This document shows, piece after piece, positions 1 to 4,875 of a stretch of 6,585 nucleotides of DNA. Under the pieces are notes generated by a model. The model was not told the origin of the DNA, ran no database searches, and saw nothing but the letters and a program-made list of their open reading frames with translations. A program made the translations under genes and the position numbers. Origin of the DNA: Thermoplasmata archaeon (lineage in GTDB: Archaea; Thermoplasmatota; Thermoplasmata; UBA184); assembly GCA_021827545.1 (NCBI GenBank), contig JAKAVH010000135.1, forward strand, positions 1 to 6,585. The letters run 5' to 3'. Position 1 is the stretch's first letter; the number at the start of each line of letters is the position of its first letter.

Positions 1-1046
1 GACCGGTCGAGCCACGGCAGGAAGAGGAAGTAGAGCAAGAGGACCGTGCCGATCCCGAGCGCGAACGTCGCCGGGATCGGCGTGGTGTTGTACACGAAGT
101 CGAGGATCTTGAACAGCCAGAGGAAGTACCAGTCCGGGATGATCAACCCCTGGGCCGCCGCGGTGTTCCCGTAGTACGTCGGAAGGCTCCACGGCCAGAG
201 CGCCGCGATCCCGAGCAGGACGCCGATGTAGAGGAGCGCCCACTTCGTGATGTAGAGGAAGATGTGGGGCATGAACGGCACGTGCCGTTCGTCCTCCCGC
301 GCCGTGAACCGGCGGCGCTGGGTGGGGTCGCTGGTCGCGGGCGGGGCGATCCCGTGCGCCTCGAACAGCAGGAGGTGGACGGCGAGCAGCGCGCCGAGAG
401 CGAGCGGAATCAGCACCACGTGCGCCGCGAACATCCGGCTGAGCAGCCCTTGCGGCGTGCCGTCCCCGAGGATGAACGGCGCGAGGATCGTCCCGATGTA
501 CGGCGTGCGGACGGCGAGGACGATCCCGACGTTCGTCGCCCCGTAGCTGAGCGCCGTGTACGGCAGGAGATACCCCGTGAACCCCATCCCGAGCGTGGCG
601 AGCAGGAGCAGGGTGCCAACCATCCAGGAAAACTCGCGCGGCTTCTTGTAGACCCCCATGTAGTAGCCGCGGTAGAGGTGCACGAACAGCAGGAAGATCA
701 TCGCGTAGGCGCCGTAGAGGTGGGAGGAGAGGAGGAGCGAGCCGAGCGGCACTGAGTGGATGATGTAGTACGTCGAGCACCACGCCGCCGGCGCCTGCGA
801 GAGCGTGCCGAGCGTCTGGCCGCAGTTCGTGAGCGTCGGGAAGACGCTCGGCTGGTAGTACAGGAGCAGCAGCATCCCCGAGACGACCTGGTACAGGAAG
901 GCGTTGACGACGAAGGCGCCGGTCCAGTACGACGGCTTGAACGTGAACTGCGGCTGGGGCCGTAGCGGCCACTTCCGCATGCTCGTTCGGTCTTCGATGA
1001 ACGTCCAGAGCCGGTTCAGGTTTCGGTTGTACCATCGTCCCAGCAT
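1..1046 (-). CDS. Cytochrome b, fused b6/subunit IV type, C-terminus beyond the window edge
   Basis: Membrane quinol-oxidising subunit of a cytochrome bc/b6f-like complex, partner of the adjacent Rieske protein. I translated 348 residues; the gene runs off the left edge. Heme ligands are H109 and H123 (spacing 14, helix B) and H209 and H224 (spacing 15, helix D); spacing 15 in helix D is the b6 pattern, mitochondrial cytochrome b has 14. The stretch LYQVVSGMLLLLYYQPS matches helix A of cytochrome b6. The Qo-site motif is PDWY (304-307), followed by FLWLFKIL. Helices lie near 43-65, 101-127, 141-162, 206-229, 263-285 and 325-345, so the b6 and subunit IV parts are fused. The cysteine that binds heme c(i) in b6 is Trp41 here. 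Cys75 and Cys90 sit in the A-B loop. The ATG has an SD (GAGGTGA) 8 nt upstream that overlaps the Rieske stop codon. Confidence 0.95.
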   Translation of the reverse strand, partial: MLGRWYNRNLNRLWTFIEDRTSMRKWPLRPQPQFTFKPSYWTGAFVVNAFLYQVVSGMLLLLYYQPSVFPTLTNCGQTLGTLSQAPAAWCSTYYIIHSVPLGSLLLSSHLYGAYAMIFLLFVHLYRGYYMGVYKKPREFSWMVGTLLLLATLGMGFTGYLLPYTALSYGATNVGIVLAVRTPYIGTILAPFILGDGTPQGLLSRMFAAHVVLIPLALGALLAVHLLLFEAHGIAPPATSDPTQRRRFTAREDERHVPFMPHIFLYITKWALLYIGVLLGIAALWPWSLPTYYGNTAAAQGLIIPDWYFLWLFKILDFVYNTTPIPATFALGIGTVLLLYFLFLPWLDR

Positions 1047-1054
1047 CCGAGCGG

Positions 1055-1061
1055 TCACCTC
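1055..1061 (-). promoter_or_regulatory. Shine-Dalgarno site of cytochrome b
   Basis: GAGGTGA on the minus strand ends 8 nt before the cytochrome b ATG. Its first two bases are the last two of the Rieske TGA stop codon, so termination of Rieske and initiation of cytochrome b use the same bases. This fixes the ATG at 1046 over an in-frame GTG four codons upstream. Confidence 0.75.
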
Positions 1062-1899
1062 ACGGACAGAGGATCGTGGGGGTATCCTTCGTGAGCTGCT
1101 GGGACGACCCGACGCCGTAGCCGCCCGTGAGGTTGCTCAGGTGGCCGTTCACCGGCTGGCCGTTCAAGCTCGCCATGTTCACGGCGTAGATGTTCCCGTC
1201 CGCATCCGTCTCGAGAATGATCTGCGGGAGCGCGTAGAGCGTCGGGCCGGTCAGGACGGCGGCGTTCGCCGTCACGTCGTACGTCGATCCGTGGCACGAG
1301 CAGTGGATGTAGAACGACATCGGGCCGTTCACACCGGACGGGCTGAACTTCGGACACGTCCCGGGCGGGTAGTAGGAGATCGCCGGCGCGGGGCAGCCGA
1401 GGTGTTGGCAGATGGCGCTGAACGCCACGATCGGCCCCTGGGATGAGTTCGGGTCCGACGTTTGGTTCGGCCCCCCGATTCCGCCGAGCGGCTTGAACGG
1501 GGCGCCTTCGAGGCAGAGAAAGAAGTTCGGCTCGTTCTGGAGGGGGTAGTTGAACAGGTGGAGCTCGCTCGTCTTCCAGTTGTACTCTCGGAGCGCCGTG
1601 TCGACGGTCAGCGCCGAGCCGTCGAGGTCGAGAAGCTGCGTCTTGGGATAGCTCCCGAGCCCGACGGTCGGGGGCTGTACGTACTGCAGCGCGCCGCCGA
1701 CCACCCCGCCGGCTCCGGCGCCGATCACGCCCGCGATCGCGAGGAGCTTGAGGAGGTTGCGCTTCGTCTCGTCGACGCCCTCGTCCGAGGAGGAGGAGGA
1801 GCGCATGGAAACCCGGTGGATCTGGCCGACGGGGAAGTCCAGGGTCGGCGCCCGTCCGACCGTGAACGGACACGTCGGGTCGCAATCGAGGCCGTTCAT
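1060..1899 (-). CDS. Rieske [2Fe-2S] iron-sulfur protein
   Basis: High-potential iron-sulfur subunit that takes electrons from quinol at the Qo site of cytochrome b on the outer face of the membrane. The 279-residue product has both cluster motifs: C164-Q-H166-L-G-C169 and C200-S-C202-H203. By family rule, C164, H166, C200 and H203 bind the cluster and C169-C202 form the disulfide. Residues 45-74 are a Tat-like signal/anchor, TKRNLLKLLAIAG, with Lys-Arg in place of twin Arg. The start is the ATG at 1899: it overlaps the preceding stop as ATGA and has GGAGG 8 nt upstream. This leaves a long 46-residue region before the KR motif, with C6 and C10. A shorter start at M32 (ATG at 1806) gives a more usual signal but has no SD. 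An even longer open frame to 2010 runs into the upstream gene and is not needed. Confidence 0.95.
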   Translation of the reverse strand: MNGLDCDPTCPFTVGRAPTLDFPVGQIHRVSMRSSSSSDEGVDETKRNLLKLLAIAGVIGAGAGGVVGGALQYVQPPTVGLGSYPKTQLLDLDGSALTVDTALREYNWKTSELHLFNYPLQNEPNFFLCLEGAPFKPLGGIGGPNQTSDPNSSQGPIVAFSAICQHLGCPAPAISYYPPGTCPKFSPSGVNGPMSFYIHCSCHGSTYDVTANAAVLTGPTLYALPQIILETDADGNIYAVNMASLNGQPVNGHLSNLTGGYGVGSSQQLTKDTPTILCP

Positions 1900-2084
1900 T
1901 GGAGCGTCCTCCCCCGGGTGTCCGGCACCGCGTCGTCGGCCTCGCCGGGCGGCGGGATCGTCGCCTCTCCCGGGAGCTCGGCGGATTCGCTCCCGTGGTA
2001 GACGGCCCACAGGATCCCGACGCCGGCGAGCACCAACAGGATCTCAGCGAGGGTGACGATCTGGTCCGGGTCGAGCGCGCTCAC
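1896..2084 (-). CDS. 62-residue single-helix membrane protein in the Rieske/cytochrome b operon
   Basis: I do not recognise a family. The product has a short polar N-terminus (SALDPDQIV), one membrane helix at about residues 10-29 (TLAEILLVLAGVGILWAVYH), and a Pro/Glu/Asp-rich acidic tail. A reading frame is open up to an ATG at 2132. I prefer the GTG at 2084 because it makes a 4-nt GTGA overlap with the preceding stop and has a strong SD (GAGGTG) 6 nt upstream, whereas the ATG would overlap the previous gene by 52 nt. Its end overlaps the Rieske start by 4 nt (ATGA). Such tight packing with Rieske and cytochrome b suggests a small accessory subunit of that complex, or an assembly or export helper, but this is inference from position only. 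Confidence 0.75.
   Translation of the reverse strand: MSALDPDQIVTLAEILLVLAGVGILWAVYHGSESAELPGEATIPPPGEADDAVPDTRGRTLQ
1908..1912 (-). promoter_or_regulatory. Shine-Dalgarno site of the Rieske gene
   Basis: GGAGG lies inside the end of the 62-residue gene, 8 nt before the ATG at 1899. It decides the Rieske start in favour of the ATGA overlap over the internal ATG at 1806, which has no comparable site. Confidence 0.65.
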
Positions 2085-2473
2085 CGGGTCCACCTCGCTT
2101 CGGACGGGTCGAACGGGACGGTGCGGCTCCACACGCTCGGCGGCGGCCCGTCGGCGCGCGCAGCGGTCGCGACCGACCGACTGGAAAAGCCGGCGAGCGG
2201 TACCGCCATGGCGGCGGCGACGGACGGGACGTTCGATTCGGGAGTCGGATCGACGCCGAGGAGCATCGCGCGAACGCTCGTCGGCTGCCCTTCGATCGGC
2301 GGCGGGAGGTCCGCCGCACGGGCGACTTCGCTCAGCAGCTCGCGCTTCATCCGCACGGCCCGACCGTAGAGCCGCCCGAGCATCCGCAACGCGCTGGTTC
2401 CGCCGTTGCCGAGCAGCACGAGCCCCCCGATCGCGAGGAGCACGATCCAGTCCATCTCGCTGAACAGCGACAC
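2081..2473 (-). CDS. TatA/TatB-like protein with long C-terminal tail
   Basis: Probable second TatA/B-type component of twin-arginine translocation. The 130-residue product starts with a membrane helix (about residues 8-21, DWIVLLAIGGLVLL), a short Gly/Asn hinge (GNGG), then a basic amphipathic helix (SALRMLGRLYGRAVRMKREL), the TatA/B architecture. The hinge lacks the usual Phe-Gly and the Lys-Leu-Pro that follows. A tail of roughly 80 residues rich in Pro, Ala and Ser is longer than in the neighbouring TatA and more TatB-like. The GTG start lies 4 nt after the tatC stop; its SD (GGAGG, 8 nt upstream) is formed by tatC's last two Gly codons. A second start at an internal ATG (2455) has no SD. 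The assignment rests on architecture and position, so TatA against TatB is unresolved. Confidence 0.7.
   Translation of the reverse strand: MSLFSEMDWIVLLAIGGLVLLGNGGTSALRMLGRLYGRAVRMKRELLSEVARAADLPPPIEGQPTSVRAMLLGVDPTPESNVPSVAAAMAVPLAGFSSRSVATAARADGPPPSVWSRTVPFDPSEARWTR
2091..2096 (-). promoter_or_regulatory. Shine-Dalgarno site of the 62-residue gene
   Basis: GAGGTG sits 6 nt before the GTG at 2084, inside the end of the TatA/B-like gene. It is the main reason for choosing the GTG start of the 62-residue gene over the upstream ATG. Confidence 0.65.
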
Positions 2474-2477
2474 TAGC

Positions 2478-3314
2478 CTAGCCTCCGGCCGTGGGGGCGA
2501 TCGGGCGTTCGCGACCGGCGTCGCGCAGCCGCTCGTAGCGCGACGCGAAGTACGCTCCGCCCGCGTAGAGGCCGAACATCGGACCGGCGATCAGGAGCAT
2601 CGTGATCCCCGAATTGTCCGGCGTGATCACCATGCCGAAGACGAGCGAGGCGATCACGGCGACCCGCCACTGCTTGCGCCAGGTCGCCGCCCGAACGAGC
2701 CCGAGCCGGGTGAGCGCGTACAAGAAGACCGGCAGCTCGAAGACGACCCCGAAACCGAGGGAGTACAGCAGCACGAACGTCGCGAAGCTCTGCACGCCCA
2801 TCGCAGGGGCCAGGCCCAGGGAGGCGACGTACAGGAACAGGAGCCGAAGCGTGAACGGCGTCAGGACGAAGAAGCCGAGCAGGGCGCCGACCGCAAACAG
2901 TCCGGTGGCGGGAAGACCGATCTGGCGGATCAGTCCGCGTTCGTTGCGGCGAAGCGCCGGCACCAAAAACGCCCCGACCTCGTGGACGATCCACGGCATG
3001 CCGAAGATGAGCGTGAGGAGCAGCGCGATCTCCATCTGGACAAAGACCGAATCGCCGACCCCGAGGTTGAGCAAGGAGACCCCGCTCGGCAGCGCGTAGG
3101 CGGCCATCGCCCGGAACACTTGGGCGCTGACATTGTCGAACGGACTCGGAAACGGATAGGCGAAGACGAACGAGAACGGCCCGATCGCCACCTCGAACCG
3201 GACCAACCGGAACGCGATCAGGAACCCGAACAGTGGGACGAGCACGAGCGCGATCCGGACGGCCCGGTGGCGAACCTCTCCGAGAACCGAAAGGATCCGG
3301 TCGAGATCCCGCAT
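2478..3314 (-). CDS. tatC: Sec-independent (Tat) translocase subunit TatC
   Basis: Polytopic membrane receptor that recognises twin-arginine signals and, with TatA-type proteins, exports folded proteins. The 278-residue length is typical. Conserved positions are visible: E13 in LGEVRHR near the N-terminus; E125 in FLVPALRRNERGLI, the cytoplasmic-loop glutamate; E193 in GFGVVFELPVFLYAL; and D233 in FGMVITPDNSGI before the last helices. Six hydrophobic segments are apparent, with a roughly 50-residue loop between helices 1 and 2 (about 40-90) ending in a segment typical of archaeal TatC. The ATG at 3314 has a GAGGTG 11 nt upstream and a GGTGAT only 2 nt upstream, so its SD is less clear than those of its neighbours. 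It follows tatA by 100 nt and is followed 4 nt later by the TatA/B-like gene. Confidence 0.96.
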   Translation of the reverse strand: MRDLDRILSVLGEVRHRAVRIALVLVPLFGFLIAFRLVRFEVAIGPFSFVFAYPFPSPFDNVSAQVFRAMAAYALPSGVSLLNLGVGDSVFVQMEIALLLTLIFGMPWIVHEVGAFLVPALRRNERGLIRQIGLPATGLFAVGALLGFFVLTPFTLRLLFLYVASLGLAPAMGVQSFATFVLLYSLGFGVVFELPVFLYALTRLGLVRAATWRKQWRVAVIASLVFGMVITPDNSGITMLLIAGPMFGLYAGGAYFASRYERLRDAGRERPIAPTAGG

Positions 3315-3347
3315 CGATCACCAGCCACCTCGGCCGGTCCTCCTCCG

Positions 3348-3364
3348 CCGGCCCATCGGGCCGG
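3348..3364 (-). repeat. Inverted repeat (hairpin) in the tatA-tatC spacer
   Basis: Perfect 7-bp stem CCGGCCC/GGGCCGG with a 3-nt loop lies between tatA and tatC. No U-rich run follows it in the tatA-tatC direction, so it does not look like a terminator. It may be an RNA processing or stability element. Confidence 0.45.
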
Positions 3365-3398
3365 ACGAGGCGGTTCGGACTCGACGCTCCATCGTCCC

Positions 3399-3413
3399 CC
3401 GCGGCGGCCGCGG
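3399..3413 (-). repeat. GC-rich inverted repeat just after the tatA stop codon
   Basis: Two CCGCGG units separated by 3 nt start one base after the tatA stop on the minus strand. They could form a short hairpin that stabilises or attenuates the transcript before tatC. In DNA this GC-rich, the chance of such a repeat is not negligible. Confidence 0.35.
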
Positions 3414-3414
3414 T

Positions 3415-3621
3415 CTATCGGGAAGGGGGTGCGCTCGGCCCCGGCGCGGCCGGGGCCGCCGCCTCGGCCTTCAACTCTCGGTCGACTTCCATCCGTCCCC
3501 GCTTGAACTCCCCCACCGATCGGCCGAGACTTCGCGCGAGGGCGGGAATCTTGCTCGACCCATAGAACAGGATTCCGGCGACCACCGCGATGATCAGCCA
3601 ATCATCGATCGAGTCGAACAT
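3415..3621 (-). CDS. tatA: Twin-arginine translocase pore subunit TatA
   Basis: Single-helix protein that assembles with TatC to let folded proteins cross the membrane. The 68-residue product has the full TatA plan: a short N-terminus, a membrane helix at about 8-20 (WLIIAVVAGILFYG) ending in an aromatic-Gly hinge, then the diagnostic amphipathic helix SSKIPALARSLGRSVGEFKRG, and a charged Ala/Pro-rich tail. The ATG has GAGGT 7 nt upstream. It is the first gene of the downstream minus-strand cluster, 109 nt after the AbrB-PhoU gene and 100 nt before tatC. Confidence 0.95.
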   Translation of the reverse strand: MFDSIDDWLIIAVVAGILFYGSSKIPALARSLGRSVGEFKRGRMEVDRELKAEAAAPAAPGPSAPPSR

Positions 3622-3637
3622 CGGCGTTACCTCGCCG
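3622..3637 (-). promoter_or_regulatory. Leader hairpin displaying the tatA Shine-Dalgarno site
   Basis: Immediately before the tatA ATG, CGGCG and CGCCG can pair around the loop AGGTAA, which holds most of the SD (GAGGT at 3629-3633). The stem would sit against the start codon, so folding could tune tatA translation. The stem is only 5 bp and untested. Confidence 0.35.
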
Positions 3638-3709
3638 ACCGAGCGAGGGACGGGGGATATGCGGTTCGTACGGGACGGCTCGACGCGTAGGGACCGTCCA
3701 TACGCGCCC

Positions 3710-3720
3710 CTTATGAACGA
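3710..3720 (-). promoter_or_regulatory. Putative archaeal promoter (TATA-like) for the tatA cluster
   Basis: CGTTCATAAGG on the minus strand is the most AT-rich patch in the 109-nt gap before tatA and closely resembles the element upstream of the AbrB-PhoU gene (CGTTCAAAAAGG). With the usual 25-27 nt spacing, transcription would start near 3687, giving a leader of about 66 nt. An alternative AT patch (GCATATCC, 3655-3662) would give a start too close to the SD. Confidence 0.4.
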
Positions 3721-3730
3721 CCGACCGCGG

Positions 3731-4771
3731 CTAGGCCGCCTCGACCAAGATCGTTTCGCCGCCCGACGCGACGGCCCGGTCGATGGCGACGCTCGCGAGT
3801 TGGGCGAGGCAGCTGGTTCCCCGCTGCAGCGCCATCGTGGCCGCGTGGGCGCCGTTGCGCTTCGCGACCCCCTTGAGGCGCTCCGCCGCGTCCCCCGCGG
3901 CCTCCCAGAGCTGGACGCTCATGTGGTGCACCTCGCACGCGTGGTCGAGGGACGGATGCATGAGGGCGTCGACGACCTGCTTGAGGTGGCTCTTCAGCTC
4001 GGGCAGGAACGCCTCGAGGCTCGCGGTGAGCCCCGTCAGCTTCTGCGGATCCTGGTTCAGCGCGATCACCGCCTCCTTGAACAAAAGGGAGAGCTCCTCG
4101 AGGGCGTGGACGACCACCCGCCACTCGAGCAGTTGGCGCGGGTCCGGCGAGCCGATCCGGCGCGCGAGCGACCAGTCCCGGCTCGCCAGGAACAGTTGGC
4201 GGACGAGCAACGCGAGGACTTTGTTCGCCTCCTCTTGGAGCGTCGCGAGGCGACGGGTGCGGCTGTGACGGGCGAGAAGCTCCTCGATCTCCTCGAGGAA
4301 GGCGACCAAGATCATCTTCATCCGCTGGACGAGCTGGGGAAGGCCGTACTTCGACGGGTCGATGAAGTTCTGCAGCACGACCCGGCTCGGTTCGAGCGCG
4401 ACGACGCTCACGCCGAGCAGCCCCCGGGCCGTGGTGTGCAGCTCCTCGACCCGCTCGGGGGAGAACGGCCGTTCGCTGCGGATCTCAATCGCGTCGTGGC
4501 CGGCCCGGTACGCCGCCACCACAAGCCGCTCGATCATGCCCGGCACCTCGAAGGCGTGGCCTTGGACGAGGTACGGCGCGGCCGGTGTCCCGACGGCCCC
4601 GGTCGGGGCGGGTTTCAAGAACAGCGTGCCGTCATCGTTCTGGTCGAAGACGATGAGGTCCCCCGGTCGAAGGTTCATCGCCTCGGCCCACGGTTTCGGC
4701 AGCGTCACCGCGATCGACGAATGGCCCGCTTTCAGCACCCGGCGCTCTCGGCTCGGCGTCGCCCACGCCAT
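3731..4771 (-). CDS. AbrB-PhoU fusion regulator (archaeal PhoU-family protein)
   Basis: Probable cytoplasmic regulator. Residues about 8-54 are a SpoVT/AbrB-type DNA-binding fold: RRVLKAGHSSIAVTLPKPWA, then LRPGDLIVFDQNDDGTLFLKP, the swapped-hairpin pattern of this family. Residues about 75-135 form a mixed segment, and about 140-335 are long amphipathic helices of PhoU type (for example RMKMILVAFLEEIEELLARH and LQEEANKVLALLVRQLFL). Bacterial PhoU restrains phosphate uptake signalling; archaeal AbrB-PhoU fusions are usually annotated as phosphate uptake regulators, but no phosphate transporter is in this window, so the target is unknown. The length of 346 residues fits the family. The ATG has only a weak G-rich SD (GGGGGA). 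A 15-bp dyad lies 22-36 nt upstream and may be its own operator. Confidence 0.85.
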   Translation of the reverse strand: MAWATPSRERRVLKAGHSSIAVTLPKPWAEAMNLRPGDLIVFDQNDDGTLFLKPAPTGAVGTPAAPYLVQGHAFEVPGMIERLVVAAYRAGHDAIEIRSERPFSPERVEELHTTARGLLGVSVVALEPSRVVLQNFIDPSKYGLPQLVQRMKMILVAFLEEIEELLARHSRTRRLATLQEEANKVLALLVRQLFLASRDWSLARRIGSPDPRQLLEWRVVVHALEELSLLFKEAVIALNQDPQKLTGLTASLEAFLPELKSHLKQVVDALMHPSLDHACEVHHMSVQLWEAAGDAAERLKGVAKRNGAHAATMALQRGTSCLAQLASVAIDRAVASGGETILVEAA

Positions 4772-4792
4772 CGACTTTCCCCCACGAACCTA

Positions 4793-4807
4793 CTACGAGG
4801 CTCGTAG
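4793..4807. promoter_or_regulatory. 15-bp dyad, candidate operator of the AbrB-PhoU gene
   Basis: CTACGAG-G-CTCGTAG is a perfect inverted repeat with one central base. It lies in the promoter region of the AbrB-PhoU gene, across the transcription start predicted from the TATA-like box (near 4800). The position suits a repressor that blocks transcription, possibly the AbrB-PhoU protein itself; that binding is inference. Outer bases (CTA on the left, GTAG on the right) extend the symmetry imperfectly. Confidence 0.5.
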
Positions 4808-4821
4808 GTAGACCCGACCTG

Positions 4822-4833
4822 CCTTTTTGAACG
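4822..4833 (-). promoter_or_regulatory. Putative TATA-like promoter of the AbrB-PhoU gene
   Basis: CGTTCAAAAAGG on the minus strand includes the only run of five A in an otherwise GC-rich gap. Spacing of 25-27 nt predicts a start near 4800 and a leader of about 28 nt. It shares CGTTCA-W-AA with the box upstream of tatA. Confidence 0.45.
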
Positions 4834-4875
4834 TTGCGTGCGTATTGGTTCTGGTGCGTACCGTTCGAACTTCGG

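Noticed and set aside
1900..2010. Longer Rieske N-terminus
   Set aside because: The extra residues are Arg/Gly/Pro-rich shadow of the 62-residue gene; the ATG at 1899 has an SD and an ATGA overlap.
2085..2132. ATG start giving a 78-residue form of the small membrane protein
   Set aside because: It would overlap the previous gene by 52 nt without a clear SD, while the GTG at 2084 has both an SD and a GTGA overlap.
2406..3506. Long plus-strand open frame antisense to tatC
   Set aside because: Arg/Glu/Asp-rich low-complexity translation typical of the antisense of a GC-rich gene; the minus strand encodes a textbook TatC.
3590..4807. 405-codon plus-strand open frame
   Set aside because: It is antisense to the AbrB-PhoU gene, which has recognisable domains; the plus-strand translation has none and is codon-position shadow.
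4838..4860. Direct repeat GTGCGTA, two copies 16 nt apart
   Set aside because: Only 7 bp, two copies, no link to a promoter or mobile element; likely chance.
4863..4870. Palindrome GTTCGAAC just after the blue copper stop codon
   Set aside because: 8 bp with no U-rich tail on the minus strand, so not a convincing terminator.
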